Positions 23,221-31,268 of a DNA stretch of 34,967 nt are shown here, piece by piece. The DNA comes from an uncultured Lachnospiraceae bacterium. GTDB lineage: Bacteria > Bacillota > Clostridia > Lachnospirales > Lachnospiraceae. Made by a program: the position numbers and the translations under genes. The DNA lies in assembly GCA_910587715.1 (NCBI GenBank), contig CAJUMV010000040.1:1-34967 (forward strand). Reading direction: 5' to 3'. How positions within the stretch are numbered: the first letter of the stretch is position 1; every line of letters begins with the position of its first letter. The notes under the pieces are model-generated. The model did not search any database. It saw nothing but the letters and a program-made list of their open reading frames with translations, and was not told the origin of the DNA.

Positions 23221-23249
23221 ATCCTACACCTTATTTCCTAGTATGTCAA
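23221..23249 (-). promoter_or_regulatory. Sigma-A promoter of the leader peptide / ABC operon
   Basis: TTGACA (23244-23249), 17-base spacer, TAGGAT (23221-23226), read on the minus strand. The start point would be near 23214. The gap 22942-23325 therefore holds a promoter, an operator, a leader ORF, a terminator and the GH13 terminator. Confidence 0.8.
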
Positions 23250-23273
23250 TAGGATTTTCAAATTTTTTCCTTT

Positions 23274-23312
23274 TTTTCAAAAAAGGCTTCCCGGGTCATC
23301 CCGAAAAGCCTT
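23274..23312 (-). terminator. Terminator after the GH13 gene
   Basis: AAGGCTTCCCGGG, TCAT, CCCGAAAAGCCTT with a run of Ts on the minus strand. It separates the glycosidase from the ABC operon promoter. Confidence 0.85.
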
Positions 23313-23325
23313 CTCAACTGAACTC

Positions 23326-25455
23326 TTAACTAAACTTTAAAAAACTCCGCTCCACACGGTTCTCATGCCTTAAGATAATGGCTGACGTTGCGGGCAGGGT
23401 CACCTTTACCTTGCCGGCAATAACAGGATACTGCTTCAGCTCTGTGGAATACCCCTCCGCCGTTGTGAGCATCAGACAGGTAAGCGCGCACTCCTTCGGA
23501 ATACCCAGATACCACACCGATACTTCTCTTGTTATCTCATAGTCATTGTTATTGACAAGAATCACCGACTGCCCTTCTCTGTTAAATCTGCCATAGCCAA
23601 TTACGTTATAGTCGGCATCCAGATACTTAAGGGAACCCGTCAAAAACTCCCGATGCGCTTTATGGATGCGGATAATTTCCTTATGAAAAGCAATCAGTTC
23701 CTGATCCTCATGTCCCCACGGGTAAGTCCGCCTGTTATCCGGGTCGGTGAAGCCGCAGACGCCCGCCTCGTCCCCGTAATAAATAGTAGGCGCACCGGGC
23801 CATGTCATCTGAATCACTACAGCTTCACGCAGCACCGCCTTATTTACGCCCCCGTTTGCCGCCTCCGGTCCAAGGGTATTCGTCCTGCCTACCTTATGAT
23901 TCGTTCTGGTAAGAAACCGAGAATGATCGTGGTTGGACAGCTCATTCATCGCCACCAGAAGAGACGGCATGGTAAAGGCGGCACAGTGATGCCTCATCGC
24001 CCCCCAGAAACTGTCCGCATTGCCCCGCATATCCTCCCTGTAGTCGTCGCTGTGCTTCTGCATCCCTGTCAGAAACCACGTCACAGGCTCCATAAAGGCG
24101 TCGTAATTCATGACCGTATCCCACTCCTGACCCTGCAGCCAGTCTAAGGGACTGCCGTAATGCTCCGCCAGAATGATCGCATTGGGATTCGCCATCTTGA
24201 CCGTCTTGCGAAACTCTTTCCAAAAACTGTGGTTAAACTCCGGTGTATGACCCAGATCCGCCGCCACGTCCAGACGCCAGCCGTCCGCATTATATGGCGG
24301 AGATACCCACTTTCTGCCGATGTAAAGCACATAGTCCAAAAGCCGCCTGGAATTTTCATAATTCAGCTTCGGCAGCGTGTCATGACCCCACCAGCCGTCA
24401 TAAGAGCCGTTGTAGGGAAACTTATAGTCATCATGAAACTGGAAATAATCGTGATAGGGACTATCCTTATCAATATAAGCGCCCTTCTCATAACCCGGTG
24501 CGTTCTCGTAAATCCGCTCCCTGTCCAGCCACTTGTTGAAGGAGCCACAGTGATTGAACACGCCGTCGAGAATCACCTTCATCCCTCTTCTGTGCGCTTC
24601 CTTCACCACCTCGGCGAAAAGCTCATTGCTTGCCTCCAGATTTTCCTTATTGGAAACACGGTCAATATACCGGGTGGCAAAACGGTTCTCCGTCTGCTCC
24701 GGTCTTAAAAGCTCTCCTTCATCATGCACAATCTTACCGAAATGAGGGTCGATATAGTCATAATCCTGTATATCGTATTTGTGGTTAGACGGCGATACAA
24801 ACAACGGATTAAAGTAAATCACGTCCACACCCAAATCCTGCAGATAATCCATCTTGTCCAGAACACCCTGCAAATCGCCGCCGTAAAACTCGCGCACCCC
24901 CATAGCCGCCGGGTACTTATCCCAATCCTCTACCCTGACCGTCTTATCCCCGATATACTGATACTCATTCGTCAGCACATCATTGGAAGGGTCGCCATTG
25001 TAGAAACGATCCACATAAATCTGATAAAATACCGCGCCCTTCGCCCAGTCAGGCGTTTTAAACCCCGGAATCACATGAAAATTGTAATATTCATTCGTAT
25101 CCTTTGTAACGCCCCGCCTGTCATAAAAACAGGAAAGCTTCCCTGCATGTACTTCAAAATAATAACTCAGCTTCTCATCCTCAAGCTGAACCGTGTGCGA
25201 ATAGTAGTCGAAATACGCGTCCGATTCTGTCTTGAACATAAGGTGTTTCTCATTCTTGTGCACAAAAAACACCTTATCAATATTATTTTTCGCAGACCGG
25301 AAACGCACGGTAACCTCGCCGTAAGCGCTCGGCTCTACCGGCGATACATAATCCGCGGACAAATCCGTAAATAAAGCCTTCCTGTTAAAAACCGGCCGCA
25401 TCCCCGCAAAATACTGCTGATTCTTTTCTGCCTTCTGAAATTGATTGATATCCAT
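23326..25455 (-). CDS. GH13 alpha-glycosidase, neopullulanase/cyclomaltodextrinase type
   Basis: 709-residue cytoplasmic glycoside hydrolase of family 13; no signal peptide. The N-terminal beta domain (about 25-130) resembles CBM34. The catalytic barrel has all conserved regions: DGVFNH, GWRLDVAAD with nucleophile Asp396, ILAEHYG with acid/base Glu431 and LSNHDHSR with Asp510. The GHDTLPKLNY segment is characteristic of the cyclomaltodextrinase/neopullulanase group. A C-terminal beta domain closes the chain. It would hydrolyse imported maltodextrins or cyclodextrins. It is monocistronic, with its own promoter and a possible operator overlapping the -35 box. No maltose transporter is next to it. 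Confidence 0.9.
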   Translation of the reverse strand: MDINQFQKAEKNQQYFAGMRPVFNRKALFTDLSADYVSPVEPSAYGEVTVRFRSAKNNIDKVFFVHKNEKHLMFKTESDAYFDYYSHTVQLEDEKLSYYFEVHAGKLSCFYDRRGVTKDTNEYYNFHVIPGFKTPDWAKGAVFYQIYVDRFYNGDPSNDVLTNEYQYIGDKTVRVEDWDKYPAAMGVREFYGGDLQGVLDKMDYLQDLGVDVIYFNPLFVSPSNHKYDIQDYDYIDPHFGKIVHDEGELLRPEQTENRFATRYIDRVSNKENLEASNELFAEVVKEAHRRGMKVILDGVFNHCGSFNKWLDRERIYENAPGYEKGAYIDKDSPYHDYFQFHDDYKFPYNGSYDGWWGHDTLPKLNYENSRRLLDYVLYIGRKWVSPPYNADGWRLDVAADLGHTPEFNHSFWKEFRKTVKMANPNAIILAEHYGSPLDWLQGQEWDTVMNYDAFMEPVTWFLTGMQKHSDDYREDMRGNADSFWGAMRHHCAAFTMPSLLVAMNELSNHDHSRFLTRTNHKVGRTNTLGPEAANGGVNKAVLREAVVIQMTWPGAPTIYYGDEAGVCGFTDPDNRRTYPWGHEDQELIAFHKEIIRIHKAHREFLTGSLKYLDADYNVIGYGRFNREGQSVILVNNNDYEITREVSVWYLGIPKECALTCLMLTTAEGYSTELKQYPVIAGKVKVTLPATSAIILRHENRVERSFLKFS

Positions 25456-25493
25456 AATCAGCCTTTCTTTCTAAATAAAAACAATACATAGTT

Positions 25494-25522
25494 ATTTTAT
25501 CCTATATATTGTGGATGCGCAA
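25494..25522 (-). promoter_or_regulatory. Probable promoter of the GH13 gene
   Basis: TTGCGC (25517-25522), 17-base spacer, TAAAAT (25494-25499) on the minus strand. The start would be about 30 bases upstream of the ATG. Confidence 0.5.
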
Positions 25523-25530
25523 CCCACAAT
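25508..25530. promoter_or_regulatory. Inverted repeat over the GH13 promoter
   Basis: ATTGTGG, 9-base spacer ATGCGCAAC, CCACAAT. It overlaps the -35 box of the glycosidase promoter. The size suits a LacI-type or other sugar-responsive repressor, but no regulator gene is adjacent. Confidence 0.4.
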
Positions 25531-25571
25531 TCATGAACACGCATTGTCAGTGCCTCAATGAACCAAAAAGT

Positions 25572-25601
25572 AAAAAAGACAGTCGTTAAACTGTCTTTTT
25601 T
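25572..25601. terminator. Bidirectional terminator between ftsH and GH13
   Basis: AAAAAAGACAG, 8-base loop, CTGTCTTTTTT. Either strand gives a stem followed by Ts. It would end the long mazG-to-ftsH cluster, or a small transcript from the plus strand. Confidence 0.85.
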
Positions 25602-25619
25602 AGAGAAGGTATTTCTTTC

Positions 25620-25702
25620 TTATGGGGTATAGCAAAAAACTATATAATGTATTGGGGGGTTACAAGTAGTATATTAGCATACCCCCTGTCTGTCTACAAT
25701 AC
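25620..25702 (+). ncRNA. Candidate small structured RNA downstream of ftsH
   Basis: A TATAAT box (25643-25648) is followed at once by nested complementary segments: GTATTG (25649-25654) with CAATAC (25697-25702), and GGGGGT (25655-25660) with ACCCCC (25681-25686). A weak -35 (TTATGG, 25620-25625) lies 17 bases from the -10. It sits in a 302-base gap without a gene. A second hairpin (TTGTGCA-CTA-TGCACAA) touches the ftsH stop. No known RNA family is recognised and there is no clear terminator, so it may instead be a 3' UTR structure of ftsH. Confidence 0.25.
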
Positions 25703-25757
25703 CAAGGATTCACAAATATTACAATTTTGAATATCTGTTTTTGTGCACTATGCACAA

Positions 25758-27617
25758 TTACTGCTGCTCTCCTACTCGTTCACCCGGTTCTTCAGGCTGC
25801 GGATAATGGGTATCAAAGAGCGCTTCAAACTCCGCACGGTTGATTTTCTCTTTCTCCAGAAGAAGCTTTGCGCACTTGTGGAGCACATCCTCGTGCTTCA
25901 TGATGATATCCTTCGCCTTCTGATAGCAGTCGTCGATAATGGTCTTTACTTCCTTGTCAATCTCTCCGGAAACAAGCTCACTGTGATTTTTCGCGTGCGC
26001 CAAATCCCTGCCGATAAACACTTCGTCATCATCGTCGTCATAGTTAATCACGCCGATGTTATCAGACATACCGTAACGGGTTACCATCCTGCGAGCCACC
26101 TTGGTAGCCTTCTTGATATCGCTGGATGCCCCCGTTGTGATATCGTCGAAAATAATTTCTTCCGCTATTCTGCCGCCCAGAGACACCATGATATCCTCAA
26201 TCATCTTTCCTTTTGTGAGGAACATCTCATCCTTTTCCGGCAGCGGCATGGTGTAGCCTGCTGCCCCGAGCCCAGTCGGAATAATGGAAACCGTGTACAC
26301 CGGTCCCACATCCGGCAGTACATGGAAGAGAATCGCGTGACCCGCCTCGTGGTACGCCGTAATCTTCTTTTCCTTTTCCGAAATGATGCGGCTCTTCTTC
26401 TCCGCGCCGATTCCTACCTTGATAAAGGCTTTTTTGATATCTTCCTGTTTTACAAACACCCGCCTGTCCATCGCCGCGTTAATCGCCGCTTCATTTAAAA
26501 GATTTTCCAAATCCGCGCCTGTAAAGCCCGCCGTCGTCTGGGCAATCTGCTGCAGATCCACGTCGTCGCCGAGCGGTTTATTCTTGGCATGAACCCTTAA
26601 AATATCTTCCCTGCCCCGCACATCCGGGGAAACTACGGTAATCTTCCTGTCAAAACGTCCTGGACGAAGGATTGCAGGATCCAAAATATCCACGCGGTTC
26701 GTCGCCGCCATCACGATAATACCCTCGTTGACGCCAAAACCGTCCATCTCCACCAAGAGCTGATTTAACGTCTGCTCCCTCTCGTCATGACCGCCGCCCA
26801 TGCCGGTTCCGCGTCGTCTTGCCACCGCGTCAATCTCATCTATAAAGATAATGCAGGGCGCATGTCGTTTTGCCTCCGCAAACATGTCACGCACACGTGA
26901 CGCGCCCACGCCGACGAACATCTCCACAAAATCAGAGCCGGAAATACTGAAAAAGGGTACATTCGCCTCGCCCGCAATCGCCTTTGCCAAAAGCGTCTTA
27001 CCTGTGCCCGGCGCACCCTCCAAAAGCACACCCTTGGGGATTCTCGCACCCACCTTGGTAAACTTGCCCGGCTCTTTGAGGAACTCCACAATCTCCTGCA
27101 GCTCCTCTTTTTCTTCCTTTAAGCCCGCCACTTCGTTCAGCGTAATCTTATTTTCGCCGCCCATGGTAAGTCTGGCACGGCTCTTCCCGAAATTCATCAT
27201 CTTGCCGCCGCCACCGCCGGCATTCTGGGAATTCATCATCACAAAGAAAAAGGCGCAGACCACCACCACAATTAAAATCGGCAGGACGCTGTTCAAAAAC
27301 CAACTCTCCTCCGGCACACTCTCCACGGAACAGTCTATGCCGTGCGCCCTGACGACGCTTTCCATCTCCGTCACGTCCGTTACATAGAGCACTTTCTCTT
27401 CGCCGCTCTTTAAAACCACTTTCAGCGAACCCGTAGGCGTATCCTTATTCGGACAGATTGTCACCACCGCGACCTCATTTTTCTCCATCTGCCTCTCAAA
27501 TTCGCCTCTGGTATAGCCGCTGTTCGGCACCCGAAGCGTTCCCACCCACACCGTAAACAGCAGCAGGCAGATAATAATAACAAAATACAGATAAAAACTT
27601 CTACCACTCTTGTTCAT
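25758..27617 (-). CDS. ftsH: ATP-dependent zinc metalloprotease FtsH
   Basis: 619-residue membrane protease that degrades misfolded membrane and regulatory proteins. Two membrane helices (8-27 and 108-128) flank a small extracytoplasmic domain. The AAA domain has Walker A GAPGTGKT (201-208), Walker B IIFIDEID (256-263) and the second region of homology with RPGRFDR. The zinc protease site is HEAGH (423-427). ITTGASSD follows as expected. ATG 27617 is preferred over TTG 27620; GAGG lies 9 bases upstream. It is the last gene of the tilS-hpt-ftsH series, as in Bacillus. The C-terminus is short and acidic. Confidence 0.96.
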   Translation of the reverse strand: MNKSGRSFYLYFVIIICLLLFTVWVGTLRVPNSGYTRGEFERQMEKNEVAVVTICPNKDTPTGSLKVVLKSGEEKVLYVTDVTEMESVVRAHGIDCSVESVPEESWFLNSVLPILIVVVVCAFFFVMMNSQNAGGGGGKMMNFGKSRARLTMGGENKITLNEVAGLKEEKEELQEIVEFLKEPGKFTKVGARIPKGVLLEGAPGTGKTLLAKAIAGEANVPFFSISGSDFVEMFVGVGASRVRDMFAEAKRHAPCIIFIDEIDAVARRRGTGMGGGHDEREQTLNQLLVEMDGFGVNEGIIVMAATNRVDILDPAILRPGRFDRKITVVSPDVRGREDILRVHAKNKPLGDDVDLQQIAQTTAGFTGADLENLLNEAAINAAMDRRVFVKQEDIKKAFIKVGIGAEKKSRIISEKEKKITAYHEAGHAILFHVLPDVGPVYTVSIIPTGLGAAGYTMPLPEKDEMFLTKGKMIEDIMVSLGGRIAEEIIFDDITTGASSDIKKATKVARRMVTRYGMSDNIGVINYDDDDDEVFIGRDLAHAKNHSELVSGEIDKEVKTIIDDCYQKAKDIIMKHEDVLHKCAKLLLEKEKINRAEFEALFDTHYPQPEEPGERVGEQQ

Positions 27618-27635
27618 CAAACAATTCCTCTACTC

Positions 27636-27663
27636 CGACCTGTACTAAAAATCACTCAAACTT
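27636..27663. repeat. 28-bp direct repeat, copy near ftsH
   Basis: Matches 27778-27805 at 26 of 28 positions. This copy lies 18 bases upstream of the ftsH start codon. The other copy includes the last hpt codons and stop. They are 142 bases apart. Confidence 0.75.
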
Positions 27664-27694
27664 GTTATCTGTTCGATATTCTCACAGATACACC

Positions 27695-27732
27695 GCAAGT
27701 CCATTACAAATCGACTTCGTCGATGGACTTGC
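27695..27732. repeat. Nested hairpin between hpt and ftsH
   Basis: GCAAGTCCAT (27695-27704) and ATGGACTTGC (27723-27732) form a perfect 10-bp stem, with an inner CGAC-TTC-GTCG. GCATTTA and TAAATGC further along may form another stem. The block lies between the two 28-bp direct repeats. Confidence 0.6.
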
Positions 27733-27777
27733 TCTTGCAGCATTTACTCATTCTTACGGTCAACGCAATAAATGCGT

Positions 27778-27805
27778 CGACCTGTCCTAATAATCACTCA
27801 AACTT
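27778..27805. repeat. 28-bp direct repeat, copy at the hpt stop
   Basis: Contains the final codons of hpt (VKFE side), its stop codon and 16 downstream bases. A near copy is at 27636-27663, with two substitutions. Confidence 0.75.
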
Positions 27806-28318
27806 TACCATTCCGATATAAGGCAGGTTGCGGTACTTCTGGTCGTAATCCAGCCCATATCCCACCACAAATTCATCCGGAATCTCGAAGCCCGTGTAAT
27901 CCACCTTTACATCCACCACACGCCTGTCCGGCTTGTCCAAAAGCGTGCATAGCCTTACATCCAAAGGTTCCCTGCTTCGCAGCATGTCAAGCAGATAACT
28001 CAGCGTCCGCCCGGAATCCACAATGTCCTCAATCACAATCACATGCCTGTCCTTCAAAGGCTCATCCAAATCTTTCACAATCCTGACTACGCCGCTCGAC
28101 TCGGTATCCCCGCCGTAGCTGGACACTGACATAAAATCAATGGACACCGGCACCGTAATCCGCTTCGCCAGCTCGCACATGAAAAAGCTGCCACCTTTTA
28201 ATACGCACACCAGATGTACCTTTTTTCCGGCATAATCCTTGGAAATCTGATCACCGATTTCCTGAATCCGCTTATCAACCTCTTCCTCCGTCAATAATAC
28301 CTCTATCCGTTCCGCCAT
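27794..28318 (-). CDS. hpt: Hypoxanthine phosphoribosyltransferase
   Basis: 174-residue purine salvage enzyme converting hypoxanthine (and usually guanine) plus PRPP to IMP/GMP. The PRPP-binding motif is VIVIEDIVDSGRTL. The LVCVLKGGSFF loop and the IDFMSVSSYGG segment are typical of the family. The C-terminal DEFVVGYGLDY motif contacts the base. The start overlaps the last 44 bases of tilS. The hpt-tilS pairing followed by ftsH is conserved across Firmicutes. The length is normal. Confidence 0.96.
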   Translation of the reverse strand: MAERIEVLLTEEEVDKRIQEIGDQISKDYAGKKVHLVCVLKGGSFFMCELAKRITVPVSIDFMSVSSYGGDTESSGVVRIVKDLDEPLKDRHVIVIEDIVDSGRTLSYLLDMLRSREPLDVRLCTLLDKPDRRVVDVKVDYTGFEIPDEFVVGYGLDYDQKYRNLPYIGMVKFE

Positions 28319-29870
28319 GGCTTCCTCCTCTTAGACGTACTTCCAGAATACGTCTTGTGTTTTTTTCCACCCGGTACTGTCTGCTGACACGATGCCCAGG
28401 CACCCAGAGAATATGAGTGCCGTCCGCCAGCAGATACATACCGTCCCGTTTCGCTTTCGGGATTTTCTCGTTAATCATGTACTGCTTAACTGACTGGGTG
28501 TGAAGTGCGTCGTCTATTGTAAGATAATCTCCCGGCTGTCTGGTCCGCAGGAGTAAAGACGTAGTTATTTTATCATAATCAAACCATTTCGTATATCTAT
28601 TTTCTGGAATATTTTGTTCCTTTCTGTAGAAAAAGGTCGCTGTCGGAAGAAAAGCCGTCTCCCACAGAGTAAATGTAAAGATGCCGAAATCCGCCGCATC
28701 ATATTCTGCCGGCACGCCCGGCATAAGTGCAGATTCTGCAATGGGAATCTCCGGTAAGTTCCTCGGACACGCCGCCTGCTGCCCTAAAACACCCGCCGCT
28801 TCGTCCCCCCGCCTTAAAAACAACACCTCATACTCTTTCACCGCTCGGATTCCATAGGGAAGAAAGAGCTTCTTGCTGCCTTCCTTCGTGGTAAGCGCCA
28901 TCAGCCCCGCCACATGACGCGCGGTAATGTCTTTTCGATGAGGCGTCAATCGCTCCAACGCGCACAGAAGAATGCGCTTTTGCATCACCACATCCTCTGT
29001 CCGGAAGCCGTCGAGTTCTATCCTCACTTCCCCGTAAAGATTTCCCGCCTCTAAAGCCCCGGCCGCCGCTCCGTTCCCGGCGGATTTTCTTTCGATATCT
29101 TCCTTCACATACCTGCCATAAAGCCGTTTCGTTTCCCGCGCCAGATAGCTTTCCGTTTCTGTCAGCATATCCGCCAGCTCACCCATATGGGAAACCGCAC
29201 CACCGCAAATCTCCTGCTTTGCATAGGGCAGTATGTGATGCCTGATTTTATTGCGGGCATAAACATCTTCCCTGTTCGTGGCATCCTCCCGCCAGTCAAG
29301 CCCTTCTTCTCTCAGATACGCTTCAATCTGTTCCCGGCTCGCACACAAAAGAGGTCGGATGACCGATTCCCTGACCGGGCGAATCGACGAAAGCCCTTTG
29401 AGTCCGCTGCCCCGAAACATATGAAAGAGCATGGTCTCCGCCCTGTCGTCCGCATTGTGCGCCACCGCAATTCTACCCCTGTCCCCGTTCTTAATTTCCG
29501 CAAGCACTTCCTGAAACACCTGGTAGCGGAGCAGACGCCCGGCTTCCTCCTGCGACAACCTGTGCACCGCCGCATAACCCGTCATATCCACTTCCCGCAG
29601 ATAAAAGGGCACGCCCCATTCTCCGCACAGTTTTTCCACATAGGCGGCATCCTCTCCCGCCTCCGCGCGCAGCCCGTGGTTCACATGCACTACCGCCAGC
29701 CGGAACGGAATCTCCTTTTGCAGCCGCACGAGCAGATGCAGCATACAGACCGAATCCGCGCCGCCGGAAACACCGGCTGCTATGCAGTCGTCCGCTTCCG
29801 CCATCCCATGAACCTGCATATACTGTTTTACATTTTCATAAAGTTTTTCCTTCATCCTTCGCCTGTCCAT
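28275..29870 (-). CDS. tilS: tRNA(Ile)-lysidine synthetase
   Basis: 531-residue enzyme that adds lysine to C34 of tRNA-Ile(CAU), changing its decoding from AUG to AUA; essential in most bacteria. The PP-loop SGGADS is at about 35-40. VVHVNHGLRAEA and the IRPLLCASREQIEAYL segment are family hallmarks. A C-terminal tRNA-binding domain includes RTRQPGDYL and KKRD-like KAKRDGMYLL. It is longer than many homologues (about 450-480). The start is ATG 29870; ATG 29855 (MKEKLY) is an alternative. It overlaps hpt by 44 bases and ends in a Gly-rich tail read through the hpt start. Confidence 0.94.
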   Translation of the reverse strand: MDRRRMKEKLYENVKQYMQVHGMAEADDCIAAGVSGGADSVCMLHLLVRLQKEIPFRLAVVHVNHGLRAEAGEDAAYVEKLCGEWGVPFYLREVDMTGYAAVHRLSQEEAGRLLRYQVFQEVLAEIKNGDRGRIAVAHNADDRAETMLFHMFRGSGLKGLSSIRPVRESVIRPLLCASREQIEAYLREEGLDWREDATNREDVYARNKIRHHILPYAKQEICGGAVSHMGELADMLTETESYLARETKRLYGRYVKEDIERKSAGNGAAAGALEAGNLYGEVRIELDGFRTEDVVMQKRILLCALERLTPHRKDITARHVAGLMALTTKEGSKKLFLPYGIRAVKEYEVLFLRRGDEAAGVLGQQAACPRNLPEIPIAESALMPGVPAEYDAADFGIFTFTLWETAFLPTATFFYRKEQNIPENRYTKWFDYDKITTSLLLRTRQPGDYLTIDDALHTQSVKQYMINEKIPKAKRDGMYLLADGTHILWVPGHRVSRQYRVEKNTRRILEVRLRGGSHGGTDRGIIDGGRG

Positions 29871-29883
29871 CTGCTGTTTCCGG

Positions 29884-31116
29884 CTACAAGGCGCTTTCCT
29901 GATTCCAGATTCCCGTCACAAGCACCGTCATATCATCCCGAATGCGTCCCCGGCTCTGCCCGATGGCATACGCCAGAATCTGATTCGCAATCTCTCCTGG
30001 ATTGCTGTATTCCATCCTGCCGATAATTTCCGGCAGCGCCTGCTCTCCAATCCCATCCGAGAGCGCGTCCAGTACACCGTCTGAAAGCATAATCACATAA
30101 TCTCCGCTCTGCAGTGTCCGGTTCTGGATTTCCGGCGTCATCTGCCAGAAAACGCCGAGCGGCAGATTTCTCGAAGAAAGCCTGTCCACCAGCCGTCCCC
30201 TTTTTATGTAAGTACTGGCGGCTCCCATTTTCACAAACTCACAATTTCCCGTATAGAGGTCAATATCGCACATATCCAGCGTAGACATCACCTGCTCCTG
30301 CCCTGCCGCCGCCATCGCCCCATTTACCATCTGCACCGCCGGCTCTTTGTCGAATCCCGCTTCTAAAAGGCGCTCCATCATCTCAATCACCCTGCCAGAC
30401 TCCCGGCGTGCCTCCTCCCCGGAGCCGACGCCGTCCGATAGCAGTACTAAGAGCCTGCCTGTATCTGATTCAAAAAAGGAATAGCTGTCCCCCGATACCT
30501 TCTCCGTCTCCTTCACCGCCTTGGCAAAACCCGTCAGCAGATGGTAGGGCGGCTCCTCCAAAAAATAGTAGGCATTGTACTCCGCCGCCAGATAGGCAGG
30601 CGTATTTTTTGCCACGCAAAGCCGGCAGTTCATTGCCACCGATATATAATCCGCCACATCCTCCGTGGAAATATATTCTGTTTCCCCGAAATGTGTACGT
30701 TTTCCGCCGATTTGTCTCATCACAAGACTGATTTCCCGATGACCGTCCTCGTGTTCCAGCTCTAAAAAGTCCTTCAACATAATACCGGATTCCCGAAGCA
30801 TCGCCGCCATCTGCTTATAACGCCGTTCCCCCATAGGGCGGCAGCGGTAGGTTTCTCTGGCTGTCACCGCCAGAATATGCGCCATCTCTTTTAGGTGCTC
30901 TGCCAACAGCCCCTGACTTTCCTGCAGACGCCGTCTGCAAAGATATTCCTGCCTGTCCGCAGCCTCTTCCCCGACAGGCTCGTCCTTCGCCTGCGTATCC
31001 TCAAACAAATCCGCCAAATCCCGAAAGGAGTCCGCATAAGCTAACAGCTTCTGTCTCCCATACTCCGGTATCATATCTATTCTGTCGTCTTCCTTTACGC
31101 TTGTCCGTCTTTTCAT
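29884..31116 (-). CDS. spoIIE: SpoIIE-family PP2C phosphatase, short form
   Basis: 410-residue serine phosphatase of the SpoIIE family. In Bacillus, SpoIIE dephosphorylates SpoIIAA to activate sigma-F in the forespore. The phosphatase domain (about 200-405) has SGDSYSFF, LLSDGVGSGEEAR and YVIMLSDGVLDAL with the metal-binding Asp residues. A soluble helical region lies N-terminal. The multi-helix membrane domain of Bacillus SpoIIE (827 residues) is absent. ATG 31116 has GGAGG 9 bases upstream; the frame is open to 31272 but encodes no membrane helices. It sits between divIC and tilS, the standard spoIIE place. Confidence 0.88.
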   Translation of the reverse strand: MKRRTSVKEDDRIDMIPEYGRQKLLAYADSFRDLADLFEDTQAKDEPVGEEAADRQEYLCRRRLQESQGLLAEHLKEMAHILAVTARETYRCRPMGERRYKQMAAMLRESGIMLKDFLELEHEDGHREISLVMRQIGGKRTHFGETEYISTEDVADYISVAMNCRLCVAKNTPAYLAAEYNAYYFLEEPPYHLLTGFAKAVKETEKVSGDSYSFFESDTGRLLVLLSDGVGSGEEARRESGRVIEMMERLLEAGFDKEPAVQMVNGAMAAAGQEQVMSTLDMCDIDLYTGNCEFVKMGAASTYIKRGRLVDRLSSRNLPLGVFWQMTPEIQNRTLQSGDYVIMLSDGVLDALSDGIGEQALPEIIGRMEYSNPGEIANQILAYAIGQSRGRIRDDMTVLVTGIWNQESAL

Positions 31117-31228
31117 CACACACCGCCTCCATATATGTCCATACAGCCTGTCCGGGCGAAGCGGAGAAGTCCGCATGACCCGTCTTACACATATATATGA
31201 AAAGTTGATGTGTTTTATTCCAAAAATC

Positions 31229-31255
31229 GAGTAGGAGAAATTTTCCCCTACTCGC
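31229..31255 (-). terminator. Terminator after divIC
   Basis: CGAGTAGG arms pair (12 positions with one mismatch) around a short loop and are followed on the minus strand by ATTTTTGG. It separates divIC from spoIIE, which therefore likely has its own promoter. Confidence 0.8.
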
Positions 31256-31268
31256 CGCTCATTTTTAT

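Noticed and set aside
24724..25374. Plus-strand frame of 216 codons inside the GH13 gene
   Set aside because: Shadow of the glycosidase, with no promoter, ribosome site or recognisable domain.
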